The notes beneath the pieces are model-generated. The model worked only from the letters and a program-made list of their open reading frames with translations. It was not told the DNA's origin and did no database searches. From UBA4877 sp002399345 (lineage in GTDB: Bacteria; Bacillota; Thermoanaerobacteria; Thermoanaerobacterales; UBA4877), in contig DAIORT010000005.1 of assembly GCA_036752905.1 (NCBI GenBank), positions 1-64,000 on the forward strand: 64,000 nt of DNA, written 5' to 3'. The translations under genes were made by a program, and so were the position numbers. Of this stretch, positions 28,195 to 37,052 are shown piece after piece. Every line of letters starts with the position of its first letter. Position 1 is the first letter of the stretch.

Positions 28195-30006
28195 TCACAT
28201 TTGATATTTTTTAAGCTCTTCCTTGAAATATTTGGCGAACCTCTCGAGCTCATTAATATTATCCGTAAGTTCACCTATCTTATCGGAGTACTCCGTTACC
28301 CCGGCGCTCATCTCCTGCGATGTAGCCGAGTTCTCTTCAGCAATGGAGGCCAGGCCCTGCACGCTCTCAAAAACCTTGGAAAGCTCATCCGTAGACCCCG
28401 ACAGTTCATCCGCCGAGCCAGATATCCCGCCTGCGATCTGCTTGACATCCCTTACCGAATTCTTGACTATGTTTGTAACCTGTTCTAGCAGCTTGGAACT
28501 TTGCTCCATGTTTTTGAATTCCCCGTTAAACTCATCGGCCATAGAGAGGACACTATTAGCAAACTCCTCCAAATTTTGATTTATATCACCCACGGCGTTC
28601 TTGGAATCATCAGCCAGCTTGCGGATCTCATCGGCCACCACGGCAAAGCTCCGGCCTGCATCTCCCGCTCTGGCAGCCTCTATGGCGGCATTAAGCGAAA
28701 GCAGGTTGGTCTGGTCGGCTATGGATTCAACGGTCTTCACCACGCCCCTTATGTCCGTCGCTTTCTGCGCCAGCTCTTTAGACTCGGTATTGATACACGA
28801 AAACCGCTCTTTAGTCTGGCTAAGCACTCCGTTCACATCGGACACATTGTTTGCGGCAACCTCCAGCTCTCTTGTTGAAGAATCCAGCTTGTCCTTATTT
28901 GACTGCTGCTTACCCACTGCAGTCTTCAAACTGTTTATATTATCATCCAGCATATTCACCGCATCGGAGGTGTCCGTTGCCTGGGAAGACGCGCCGCCTG
29001 CCACCTCCTGCACAGCTGTAGAGATCTCCGAAGATACCCTCTTCATATCGCTGGCAACGTCCGAGAACTGATGTGTGAAGTTGCTCATATCATCCGTACC
29101 GCCCTTCATAAAGACAACCTCCCAACGGAGATTTCCTTTAGCTTCCTTAAGTTCAGCAAACACATCCTCATACACATCGCCGGTATTAACGGAGACATCA
29201 TCCTCCATATCCAGGCTCTTAAGCCTGCCTATCTCCTCTGTGAGCAGCTTAACCGGCCGGCCCGCAATATGTGTAACGACGAACGACACGGCAAAAGCGA
29301 CAATGCCGGATGCAACATATCCCATTACCGGCATGCCCGTAATAATTCCTACTATCAATGTAATTATACCAGTATAAACACCTGTACGCAGCGGTATACT
29401 TTTTAAAATCCCGCCCAGTGTAAGCGCCTTATTTAATCCATAAACTTTATTAGCATTTATAACCCTGCCAAACTTAATGGCAACGGTCATGCTCTTGCTG
29501 CCATCCGCTTCATTGCCCCTGGCTATCTCTTTTATATCCAGCTTCTCATTAAAAAACTCCCCTGCCCCTTCCAACAGGCCGAGAAAATAATCATACATAC
29601 CTCTTTTGGACACATATTTCATCTCAATGCAGTAAGGATCCAGCTCCCTGGCGTAAAGGCGGGGCGGCCTGGCTCCTTTTATAAACCTGGTCATCTGACT
29701 ATGTACATCATCCATCATCATAAGAAAACCCTTAAGGCTCTTTCTCTCAAAGTAAGATGGAAACCATTTGCTAAATGTCTTAATATTATGCCTGCCGATT
29801 TCCCTCCATAAAGCCTCGGGCGTCTTCCCCGACTTTTTCGCCACACCGGCAATCAGCTCCTTAGTGGCATTATCATCGATGTCATCCAAAGGGCCAATTA
29901 TCTTATCCGGATCCATGCCCTGCCGCTTCATAACATCTATGACTGTATCATCACCATAGATTCCCTTCATTGTGGATATCCATGTTGATACAACAGTTCC
30001 CTTCAT
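28195..30006 (-). CDS. H-NOX gas-sensing methyl-accepting chemotaxis protein
   Basis: 603 residues. Residues 1-185 form a heme-binding H-NOX domain: proximal ligand His102 (MMDDVHSQMTR), heme-propionate motif Tyr131-Ser133-Arg135 (YVSKR), Pro115, and the distal Trp9-Asn74-Tyr140 set that stabilises bound oxygen in the Caldanaerobacter H-NOX receptor. Two membrane helices lie at about 210-256, then a chemotaxis signalling domain with the conserved hairpin (SLNAAIEAARAGDAGRSFAV). There is no extracellular sensor domain: the sensor is cytoplasmic. Predicted oxygen (or NO) receptor for aerotaxis. The ROK gene starts 11 bases downstream. Confidence 0.93.
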   Translation of the reverse strand: MKGTVVSTWISTMKGIYGDDTVIDVMKRQGMDPDKIIGPLDDIDDNATKELIAGVAKKSGKTPEALWREIGRHNIKTFSKWFPSYFERKSLKGFLMMMDDVHSQMTRFIKGARPPRLYARELDPYCIEMKYVSKRGMYDYFLGLLEGAGEFFNEKLDIKEIARGNEADGSKSMTVAIKFGRVINANKVYGLNKALTLGGILKSIPLRTGVYTGIITLIVGIITGMPVMGYVASGIVAFAVSFVVTHIAGRPVKLLTEEIGRLKSLDMEDDVSVNTGDVYEDVFAELKEAKGNLRWEVVFMKGGTDDMSNFTHQFSDVASDMKRVSSEISTAVQEVAGGASSQATDTSDAVNMLDDNINSLKTAVGKQQSNKDKLDSSTRELEVAANNVSDVNGVLSQTKERFSCINTESKELAQKATDIRGVVKTVESIADQTNLLSLNAAIEAARAGDAGRSFAVVADEIRKLADDSKNAVGDINQNLEEFANSVLSMADEFNGEFKNMEQSSKLLEQVTNIVKNSVRDVKQIAGGISGSADELSGSTDELSKVFESVQGLASIAEENSATSQEMSAGVTEYSDKIGELTDNINELERFAKYFKEELKKYQM

Positions 30007-30107
30007 GAATTACATCCCCCTTCTCCTTGTATTTTATATCAATATTAGCAAACCTTCCATAAGCAATTCTTACTATTTGTATATCTTTTTTTGCAAGAGT
30101 TTTTGGC

Positions 30108-30137
30108 ATAAAATAAAAGAGCCTATTTATAGGCTCC
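30108..30137 (-). terminator. Terminator after the ferritin-like gene
   Basis: Stem GAGCCTA/TAGGCTC (30119-30136) followed on the minus strand by TTTTATTTTATG. The stop codon lies in the stem. Confidence 0.85.
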
Positions 30138-30626
30138 ATTAAGAAGTTCTATGTGATGTTCTTCATCTTTTATTATTCTCTTTAATATATCCCGTACGTA
30201 CTTATCGTCTATCATTTTTATATGTTTTTTATACTGGTCAATAGCTGCCTGTTCACCCTGGATATCGCTCTCTATCTTATCCTTGGTTTCATAGCCGTAA
30301 TATACGTATGAAGCATTCCAATAAGTACCGCAGCTGCCGCAGAAGTTTGCATACACCGGGGTTACCCCGAATTTCTTTACCAGTTCATTGAGTATTTCGA
30401 AGTGGTGCATCTCAGATATCGCTATGCAGTTTAACAGACTGGCTAGCTTGTTATCCGCTATGGTATATGAGTGGTTTAAGTACTGCATGACGGCCGTAGT
30501 CTCGCTGACAGCGGAGGCCAGGTCATCCAGCAGGATTATTCCGTAACTGTAATTTGGTTTTTCCACCTTAATTTCCGGGTATTTGATCTTAGCTGAGCAT
30601 TTCATCACGTTGTCCGATTGATCCAT
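30123..30626 (-). CDS. Ferritin-like di-iron domain protein
   Basis: 167 residues, mostly helical, with iron-ligand-type motifs EMHHFEILNELVKKFG (about 71-86), EQAAIDQYKKHI (about 125-136) and EEHHIELLNGAY (about 154-165), as in rubrerythrin/ferritin-like proteins of Clostridia. No rubredoxin CxxC domain. Possibly peroxide or iron handling; the exact reaction is unknown. It follows a Crp/Fnr regulator gene by about 50 bases, suggesting redox-linked control. Confidence 0.85.
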   Translation of the reverse strand: MDQSDNVMKCSAKIKYPEIKVEKPNYSYGIILLDDLASAVSETTAVMQYLNHSYTIADNKLASLLNCIAISEMHHFEILNELVKKFGVTPVYANFCGSCGTYWNASYVYYGYETKDKIESDIQGEQAAIDQYKKHIKMIDDKYVRDILKRIIKDEEHHIELLNGAYK

Positions 30627-30633
30627 AGTAAAA

Positions 30634-30669
30634 CCCCCCCTTCATAATTAATTTATTCCGAAAGGGGGG
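30634..30669 (-). promoter_or_regulatory. GC-rich hairpin covering the ribosome site of the ferritin-like gene
   Basis: On the minus strand CCCCCCTTTC (30669-30660) can pair with GAAGGGGGG (30643-30635), which contains the purine-rich ribosome site, followed by TTTT. It could act as an attenuator/terminator or mask the ribosome site. Structure is seen; the role is inferred. Confidence 0.45.
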
Positions 30670-30677
30670 AAAAGATA

Positions 30678-31349
30678 CTAATAAAGTCCTTTTAATTTTT
30701 TTATATCCTTTATATACAGCTTATCCTTTTCAATATTAATGCAACCTTGTTTCTGCAAAGCACTGAGAACCCTGGTTGCTGTCTCCCTGGTAGTACCGGC
30801 CAGGCCGGCCACTTCCTGCCGTGAAAGCGCAAAATCCGTCATTATGCCTTTCGGTGTGTACGCACCCTTATCCGCCAGGCCGACGATGACGCTCGCAACC
30901 CTGCCCATGGCATCCTTAAGCCCCAGGTTCTCTATCTGCCCGCTGACAAACTGCAGCCTCCTGCCCATGAAGTTTATTATGGACACGGCCAGGCCGGAGT
31001 TCTCCATGATGAGCTCCTCCAGCTTGTCGCATTTAAGCACGCCGATAACTGAATCCTCCAAAGCCTCGGCATTGGCCGGATAATCAAGCCCGGTAAACAG
31101 CACAGACTCAGCAAATACATCCCCGTCCTGCATTATATGGATGATCTGCTCCTTGCCACCCGAGTTTATCTTGTATATCTTCACTTTACCTTTTTCCACA
31201 AAATACACAGCCTCGCCGGGATCACCTTCAAAGAAAATCATCTCATTCTTCTTATACGGACGCTCACATACTATACCGGCTATCTTCCCCAGCGTATCAT
31301 CATCCAGCGTAGAAAAGAGATAAACCTTCTTTACTATAGATGTATCCAT
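30678..31349 (-). CDS. Crp/Fnr-family transcription regulator
   Basis: 223 residues: cyclic-nucleotide-binding-like beta domain (FEGDPGEAVYFVEKGKVKIY), long dimer helix, and Crp-type helix-turn-helix (LSRQEVAGLAGTTRETATRV, about 171-190). No Fnr-type N-terminal cysteine cluster, so not an iron-sulfur oxygen sensor of the Fnr kind. It starts 6 bases after dnaB in the same direction and precedes the ferritin-like gene. Confidence 0.9.
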   Translation of the reverse strand: MDTSIVKKVYLFSTLDDDTLGKIAGIVCERPYKKNEMIFFEGDPGEAVYFVEKGKVKIYKINSGGKEQIIHIMQDGDVFAESVLFTGLDYPANAEALEDSVIGVLKCDKLEELIMENSGLAVSIINFMGRRLQFVSGQIENLGLKDAMGRVASVIVGLADKGAYTPKGIMTDFALSRQEVAGLAGTTRETATRVLSALQKQGCINIEKDKLYIKDIKKLKGLY

Positions 31350-31355
31350 TGACGG

Positions 31356-33095
31356 TCACTCCCGCCTTATCTTATCCAGTCCGACAAACTTGGTATACTG
31401 GGGCAGCCAGTAGAGCTCGACAGTACCCGTCGGGCCGTTCCTCTGCTTGGCCAGTATCACCTCCGTTATATTCTTCCTGTCGGTCTCCTGGTCATAATAA
31501 TCCTCCCGATAAAGAAACATAACCACGTCCGCATCCTGCTCGATAGCACCGGAGTTGTGGCTTACAATACCGCCGGCCAGCCAGGATGAGGTCTCCGGTA
31601 CGGTCATGTCATACACTTCCTCTTCACCCGCCGGCTTTATATCCGTAATGCCTTCCAATATAAACCCACCGGATAAATTCGGTGTACAAACCAAACTATC
31701 ACCAACATTAAGCTGCGACACCCTCTTCCAGCCGCCGCCGCTTAAAAGACGGTGCTCGGCTGTTGCCCTTATATGCCTTCCGTTCGAAAGAATAACATCA
31801 TAAACCTCGCGCCTGCCGACGCACCAGACCTTATCACTCTTCGCCTTTACGATATTTTTGTCCTTATCAACGGAAAACACCTCGGGGCTGCTGCCTTCTA
31901 AATCCTTAATAGAAACGTATTTCCCGTTGGCCAGGCATACGGGCGTATCCCCGGTGACACATTCCCTCAGGTCACTCAGCATGGGCCGGTGATCCGTCCG
32001 GGCCTCGGGCGCCCTGGATAACTGGGACAATGTCACGATAGGCACATTAAGCTCCCTGGCCAGGCCTTTAAGCTCCCTGCTCAAAGACGAAACCTCCTGC
32101 TGCCTGCTCTCCGCATTCCTGTCCGACTCCATGAGCTGCAGATAATCGATGATGACTATATCCAGACCCTTCTCCATCTTCAGCCGGCGCAGCTTGCCCC
32201 TTATCTCCGGCACGGTTATATTCGGGCTGTCGTCTATGTATATCGGCGCCTGCGAAAGCACGCTCACCGCCCGCGTCAGCCGCGGCCAGTCCTCGTCCTC
32301 CAGTAGGCCCATCCGCAGCTTCTGGCTGTCTATATTGGCCTGCGAGCATATCAGCCTGTTTGTAAGCTGCTCTTTGGACATCTCCAGGCTGAATATAGCA
32401 ACACTCTTATTCTCCTTTATCGCCGCATTATGGGCAATATTAAGTGCAAAGGCCGTCTTGCCCATGGATGGCCGGGCCGCAACCAATACCAGGTCGGACG
32501 GCTGAAATCCCGAAGTTTTGGAGTCTAAATCGGAGTAGCCCGATGCCACTCCGCTTATGCTTCCCTTATTCTTTTGCAGCTTATCTATCAAATCCAGGGA
32601 CTCCGGCAGTATATCCCGCAAAGAATTAAGGCCGGAGCTAACCCTGCTCTCCGATATCATAAAGACAGACCTTTCAGCTTCCTCCAGTACCTCGTCCACA
32701 CTGCCGCCGCCATAACCCAGCTCGGCCACCTTCCCCGAAGACGCGATAAGCCTCCGCAGCGTCGCCTTGTCCTTTATCATTTTGGCATAATAAGGCACCG
32801 TAGACGTACTAATAACATGCATGGGCAGGTCGGACACATAATCCATGCCCCCCACAACCTCAAGCAGGTCCTTGCCCCTGAGGGCATCGGTCACGGTAAC
32901 CAAATCCACAGGCTGGTTACTCTCAAAAAGATCCGTCATCATCTCAAAAATTATCTTATGTGAATCCATATAAAAATCATTCTTGCCAATTACCTCAGAA
33001 GCCTCTACCACAGCATCCCGGGACAGCATCATGGCTCCTAAAACATTCACCTCCGCCTCGACGCTGTGAGGAGGTATTCTACCTATAGCCTCCAT
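31356..33095 (-). CDS. dnaB: Replicative DNA helicase DnaB containing a mini-intein
   Basis: 579 residues as translated; about 443 after removal of the intein. N-terminal DnaB domain, RecA-like helicase domain with Walker A ARPSMGKT near residue 208 and Walker B IVIIDYLQL. The host sequence runs SDLRE, then the intein, then SGAIEQDADVVMF, restoring the conserved RESGAIEQDADVV helicase motif. Terminal part ends NGPTGTVELYW. Helicase function therefore requires protein splicing. The gene follows rplI, the standard rplI-dnaB order. Confidence 0.95.
   Translation of the reverse strand: MEAIGRIPPHSVEAEVNVLGAMMLSRDAVVEASEVIGKNDFYMDSHKIIFEMMTDLFESNQPVDLVTVTDALRGKDLLEVVGGMDYVSDLPMHVISTSTVPYYAKMIKDKATLRRLIASSGKVAELGYGGGSVDEVLEEAERSVFMISESRVSSGLNSLRDILPESLDLIDKLQKNKGSISGVASGYSDLDSKTSGFQPSDLVLVAARPSMGKTAFALNIAHNAAIKENKSVAIFSLEMSKEQLTNRLICSQANIDSQKLRMGLLEDEDWPRLTRAVSVLSQAPIYIDDSPNITVPEIRGKLRRLKMEKGLDIVIIDYLQLMESDRNAESRQQEVSSLSRELKGLARELNVPIVTLSQLSRAPEARTDHRPMLSDLRECVTGDTPVCLANGKYVSIKDLEGSSPEVFSVDKDKNIVKAKSDKVWCVGRREVYDVILSNGRHIRATAEHRLLSGGGWKRVSQLNVGDSLVCTPNLSGGFILEGITDIKPAGEEEVYDMTVPETSSWLAGGIVSHNSGAIEQDADVVMFLYREDYYDQETDRKNITEVILAKQRNGPTGTVELYWLPQYTKFVGLDKIRRE
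31554..31961 (-). mobile_element. Mini-intein in DnaB (136 residues, no homing endonuclease)
   Basis: In-frame insertion from Cys (codon 31961-31959) to Asn (codon 31556-31554). N-terminal splicing block CVTGDTPVCLANGK; block B with RATAEHRLLS (TxxH); C-terminal blocks EVYDMTVPETSSWLAGG and IVSHN followed by host Ser, the classical His-Asn/Ser junction. The length leaves no space for a LAGLIDADG domain, so it can splice but not home by itself. The site is in the conserved helicase motif where other DnaB inteins are also known to lie close by. Confidence 0.93.
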
Positions 33096-33107
33096 AGAAA
33101 ACCCTCC

Positions 33108-33551
33108 TTAAACCTCGACACGCACCTTTATCTCAGCATCAATCCCCTGATAAAGCTTAACATTCATTGTAAAGTCACCGGTGGTCTTTATTGCATCCTT
33201 CAGGTCAATCTTTCTCTTGTCCAGATCGATACCGTGCTGCTCCTTAATAGCATCAGCAATATCCTTGGATGTAACTGATCCGAAAAGCTTGCCGTTCTCG
33301 CCCAGCTTTACCTTGAGCGTAACCTCCGTATTCTCCAGCTTCTTGGCCAGTGCCCTGGCTTCATCCGTCTCCTCCTGGATTTTAGCATCCACTTCGGCCC
33401 TCTCCTTTTTGAGCTTATCCATATTGGCCTTATTAGCCTCAACGGCCAGGCCTCTCGGGAAGAGATAATTGCGCGCATATCCCCTGGATGCATTTACCAC
33501 TCTACCTTTTTTCCCAAAATTTGCAACGTCCTTCGTAAGTATTACCTTCAT
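33108..33551 (-). CDS. rplI: Large-subunit ribosomal protein bL9
   Basis: 147 residues, typical L9: N-terminal rRNA-binding domain (MKVILTKDVANFGKKG, RGYARNYLFPRGLAVEA), a long connecting helix and C-terminal domain. Overlaps the gdpP stop codon by 4 bases (ATGA), so translation is coupled. Confidence 0.97.
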   Translation of the reverse strand: MKVILTKDVANFGKKGRVVNASRGYARNYLFPRGLAVEANKANMDKLKKERAEVDAKIQEETDEARALAKKLENTEVTLKVKLGENGKLFGSVTSKDIADAIKEQHGIDLDKRKIDLKDAIKTTGDFTMNVKLYQGIDAEIKVRVEV

Positions 33552-35491
33552 TTATCATCCACCTCCAACTTTTCCTGTATCACAGTCTTAAGCTCAGACT
33601 TCACCTCGTCAATGCTCTTGCCCTGCACCTGGGCCCCGGCCTCGGTATAATGACCGCCGCCGCCCAGTTCTTCCAGTATCACCTGCACATTTATATCGCC
33701 CAGCGACCTTCCGCTGATTAAAACCCTCTCTCCCGTATCACAGAGAGCAAAAGAAGCATCTACGCCCTTGATATTCAAAAGCTCATCCGCAACCTGTGCC
33801 GCAAAGATCTGCCTGTCCGTCACATCGGCGGGACACACAGCCACAGCCACATCATTAGGCCATATCTCGGCCTCCCTTATCACATCGGCCTTGCGTGCAA
33901 AACTGGAAATCTCATCCTGGAAAAAGTGCCTTACAGCCATGGTATCCGCGCCCTTCAGCCTTAAATATGAAGCAGCATCAAATGTTCTAACCCCCGTCTT
34001 ATAAGTAAAATTCTTAGTATCAAGATTTATACCCGCCAGCAAAGCCAAGGCTTCCACCGGCTTTAATTTGATCCTGTCCTTTATATACTGAAGTATTTCC
34101 GTCACCATCTCCGATGCGGATGACGCATAGGTCTCAATGTATGATAGTGCGGTGTTGTCGACGGCATCCCGTGTCTTTCTGTGGTGATCTATTACAACCA
34201 CCCTCTGCACCCTTTCCAAAATATCCGGTCTCATAAGATAACCTGCCCGGCCGGCATCTACCAATATGATAAGCGATTTCTCATCAATAAGCGTAAGCGC
34301 CTCATCACCGCTTATAAACACCCCGTCGTACTCCTCGTCCTGATGGATTCTGTCCATCAATTCATCCAAGGAGTGATTGCTGTTTTCCCATATAATCTTG
34401 ACATTTTTGCCTAATTCCTTGGCTGCCCTGTACATCCCCATAGAAGCACCCAGACAATCAAAATCAGGGTAAGTGTGGCCCATAATGAGCACACCCGACG
34501 AGCTTTTGATAAGCTCCCTTAGTGCATGAGATATAACCCTTACCTTGACCCTTGTCCTCTTTTCGACAGCCTGCGTCTTTCCTCCGTAGAAAAATATCTT
34601 TTCTCCCTTTTTCACAACGGCCTGGTCTCCGCCGCGGCTTAAAGCCAGATCCATCGCGCTGGATGCAAAATCCAGAAGCACCTGGGGATTTTCCCCCTCT
34701 GCTCCCACACCCATGCTCAGTGTAGCGGGTAACTTGTTATCCGCATTTATCTCACGTATATCGTCGAGTATAGAGAATTTCTTATCCTCCATCGGCTGCA
34801 AAAAACCATTTTCAAAAAAGAGAATATATTTGTCGTCGTTGTATTTCCTCAGGCATCCCTTGATATCGGCCGCATACTTTCCCAGCCTCTTGTCAATCTC
34901 CGCCGATAAAACAGGCTTCCTTATCTCCTCCGTGGAGTTCATAACCTCCTCGAAGTTATCCACCTGTATCAGGCAAATCACCGGCTTGGTAAATTCGTAT
35001 TTACTTTTGTACATAAAGATATCCGAGACATCATCAAAATACAGCACCCTCTGCGGGCCTTTTCTACTTTTTTTGACTGATTCCCATACCTTATAGTATT
35101 TTCCGTCAAACTCCACCAGGCCGCCACTGCTGTCCGCATACTTTTTCAGCACATCTCCGCACCGATCTTTAAATATACTTGAAGCCGCCTTATTATTCCA
35201 TATCACCCTGTCACCTGCCAGCATAATGACAGGAAACGGTATAGATATAAAAGCCTTCTGCTTTGCGCTTTCCTCTGACTTTACCGGCATATTTTCTACA
35301 ACTGGTATATTTAAAAGCGGCTTGTCCCTAGGTATCGCAGGCGCAAAAGCAAAAAGTAGTATAAGGTATAAGACCAGGCCGAAAAGCCCGACGGCAGCCT
35401 CATAATAAATGACGACGCCAAGGGCAGCAAAGGTAAAGAGCGACTGCCACCTTAATAACGCCTTTAAAAACCCCGCAAATCTGTCACCCAT
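33548..35491 (-). CDS. gdpP: Cyclic-di-AMP phosphodiesterase GdpP-like
   Basis: 647 residues: two N-terminal membrane helices (about 10-55), PAS-like domain (about 75-150), degenerate GGDEF domain (about 165-300), then DHH/DHHA1 phosphodiesterase (GHTYPDFDCLGASM near 340; VVIDHHRKTRDAV near 415; glycine-rich GGGGHTEAGAQ near 614, written GGGGHYTEAGAQ in the sequence). GdpP hydrolyses c-di-AMP, controlling osmolyte balance and wall stress. Lies between the DUF2232 gene and rplI, the usual order. Confidence 0.95.
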   Translation of the reverse strand: MGDRFAGFLKALLRWQSLFTFAALGVVIYYEAAVGLFGLVLYLILLFAFAPAIPRDKPLLNIPVVENMPVKSEESAKQKAFISIPFPVIMLAGDRVIWNNKAASSIFKDRCGDVLKKYADSSGGLVEFDGKYYKVWESVKKSRKGPQRVLYFDDVSDIFMYKSKYEFTKPVICLIQVDNFEEVMNSTEEIRKPVLSAEIDKRLGKYAADIKGCLRKYNDDKYILFFENGFLQPMEDKKFSILDDIREINADNKLPATLSMGVGAEGENPQVLLDFASSAMDLALSRGGDQAVVKKGEKIFFYGGKTQAVEKRTRVKVRVISHALRELIKSSSGVLIMGHTYPDFDCLGASMGMYRAAKELGKNVKIIWENSNHSLDELMDRIHQDEEYDGVFISGDEALTLIDEKSLIILVDAGRAGYLMRPDILERVQRVVVIDHHRKTRDAVDNTALSYIETYASSASEMVTEILQYIKDRIKLKPVEALALLAGINLDTKNFTYKTGVRTFDAASYLRLKGADTMAVRHFFQDEISSFARKADVIREAEIWPNDVAVAVCPADVTDRQIFAAQVADELLNIKGVDASFALCDTGERVLISGRSLGDINVQVILEELGGGGHYTEAGAQVQGKSIDEVKSELKTVIQEKLEVDDK

Positions 35492-35495
35492 GGTA

Positions 35496-36428
35496 TCATC
35501 CCTTCCTTTTTAAATGGCGGAAATCAAATGAACTATCCAACACGCCTGCTCCCATCAGGATAAAAGCAAAAATAGGAATATATAAGCTGATTAATACTAT
35601 CAAAACCTGCAGCCATGGTCTCATTCCGCGCCTTTTCATAAAAAAGGCCAGCATGGAATATCCCTCCACAATGAAAACGGCAGACAATGCCAAAAGTATA
35701 TTAAACGTCACCATATATACGGTATTGTTTGCATGCAAAACGGCCTCTATTATATAAGCCACAATAAACACATACACCAGCTTGCGTGAAACCGTCCACT
35801 GAGAAAAGGGCTTGAGCCGCGGTATATCCGCATGCTTTAAAAACAACCCGGTAAGCATAAAGCCTGCCAGAGCAGTAGCCACCGAATACAAAAGAATATC
35901 AAACGGTATGGACATACCTATGAATTTCACGGTCTGATCCAAAACAGACTTCAGCACCTTGAGATCCTGCCCGCCTATTCCTACGGACTTATAAGTATCC
36001 ATGGTGGTTTGTACAATCTTAGGCAAATAATCCGCAAACTCCTGCAATATATTCATATGAAAAAACTTCGAGTAGACTCCAAAGACACCTACTAAGGAAA
36101 TGAATGTAACTAAAAAACCATATTTAACAATATCTGTTGCGGGCTGCCTAGCCTTAAGCATATAACCCATTGACACTCCGCACAAACCGGACGTAAGCAC
36201 CGGTATTATAGAAACCATATCTTTTATAATGATAAGGAATGCAGTCATGACGCCGAGAAATACCACGCTCTCCACTATCGAATATCTATATCCCATTATA
36301 GTGCATGGAATGGAAAACAGCACAAGCAGCACTGCCAAAGCAGGTACATAATAACTTAAATACACTGCCAGCATACCCGCCAGGAGATATATAAGTCCTT
36401 CAACATACTTGTTCTTAAACCTTAAAAT
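35496..36428 (-). CDS. Polytopic membrane protein, DUF2232 (YybS-like)
   Basis: About 310 residues with some eight hydrophobic segments. The first ATG (36374) has no ribosome site, but the same frame continues 18 codons upstream to an ATT at 36428 preceded by AGGAGG with 7-base spacing, just after the MazG-like stop; I take ATT as the likely start. It would begin MLRFKNKYVEGLIYLLAG. Members lie next to gdpP-rplI in Firmicutes; function unknown. If ATT is wrong the protein is 292 residues. Confidence 0.75.
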   Translation of the reverse strand: MLRFKNKYVEGLIYLLAGMLAVYLSYYVPALAVLLVLFSIPCTIMGYRYSIVESVVFLGVMTAFLIIIKDMVSIIPVLTSGLCGVSMGYMLKARQPATDIVKYGFLVTFISLVGVFGVYSKFFHMNILQEFADYLPKIVQTTMDTYKSVGIGGQDLKVLKSVLDQTVKFIGMSIPFDILLYSVATALAGFMLTGLFLKHADIPRLKPFSQWTVSRKLVYVFIVAYIIEAVLHANNTVYMVTFNILLALSAVFIVEGYSMLAFFMKRRGMRPWLQVLIVLISLYIPIFAFILMGAGVLDSSFDFRHLKRKG

Positions 36429-36430
36429 GT

Positions 36431-36739
36431 CTATTCCTCCTCTCGGCCCGATATGTAATCTTTAAGTGTACTTAAGTCTTTATACCATGTTTCCGCCTCA
36501 TGGCCTTCGATTATCTGCAGATGTATCTTGTTCATCATATGTTTATCAAGTTCGCCGTAATCCATCCCCAATCTTCTGCTTAAAAGATATACGGTCATAG
36601 CCATATCGGTAAGCGCATCGGTTATGTCATCGGCATTCTTCCCTTTAAACATTGCACCGTACAGAAATGATAGGGAGGATAAGAGCTCCGTCTTGTAGAA
36701 CTCTATCATCTTAATATTTTTGGCTATATCATCAGACAA
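36431..36739 (-). CDS. MazG-like protein
   Basis: 102 residues from a TTG at 36739 with GGGAGG 8 bases upstream (the longer frame to 36772 would start within a terminator). All-helical, resembling MazG-like NTP-pyrophosphohydrolase folds (ELLSSLSFLYGAMFKG, DDITDALTDMAMTVYLLSRR). Clear ExxE metal motifs are not obvious, so catalytic activity is uncertain. It is found beside rpsR-gdpP in Clostridia. Confidence 0.75.
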   Translation of the reverse strand: MSDDIAKNIKMIEFYKTELLSSLSFLYGAMFKGKNADDITDALTDMAMTVYLLSRRLGMDYGELDKHMMNKIHLQIIEGHEAETWYKDLSTLKDYISGREEE

Positions 36740-36758
36740 TCGTAATACCTCCCTTATT

Positions 36759-36780
36759 AAAAAAGAGGGCAAAGCCCTCC
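36759..36780 (-). terminator. Terminator after rpsR
   Basis: Minus-strand stem GAGGGC/GCCCTC with a TTT loop and six T, 5 bases after the rpsR stop. It separates rpsF-ssb-rpsR from the MazG-like gene at least partly. Confidence 0.85.
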
Positions 36781-36784
36781 ATTT

Positions 36785-37036
36785 TTAGTCTGTGGTATAA
36801 GGCAGCAAAGCCACCTGTCTTGCCCTCTTTATTGCAACGGTGAGCTGTCTTTGATGTTTGGCACAGTTGCCTGTGATCCTTCTGGGAAGTATCTTGCCTC
36901 TCTCGGTAATATACTTTCTCAGCTTATTTATGTCCTTGTAATCTATCTCTTTAACCTTGTCCTGGCAAAAGACACAAACCTTTTTCCGTGATCTGCGGTT
37001 TCTCCGCCTGTTGTTTTGATTACCATTGTTCGCCAT
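36785..37036 (-). CDS. rpsR: Small-subunit ribosomal protein bS18
   Basis: 83 residues; conserved core YKDINKLRKYITERGKILPR and TGNCAKHQRQL. A CVFCQDK segment with two cysteines near 26-29 hints at the zinc-containing form of S18. Third gene of rpsF-ssb-rpsR. Confidence 0.97.
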   Translation of the reverse strand: MANNGNQNNRRRNRRSRKKVCVFCQDKVKEIDYKDINKLRKYITERGKILPRRITGNCAKHQRQLTVAIKRARQVALLPYTTD

Positions 37037-37052
37037 TTATATCCCTCCTTTG

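Noticed and set aside
31801..31961. Frameshift or contamination in dnaB
   Set aside because: The extra segment is in frame, has all intein splicing motifs and restores the helicase motif when removed.
32068..32349. 93-codon minus ORF in another frame of dnaB
   Set aside because: Shadow of the GC-rich dnaB coding sequence.
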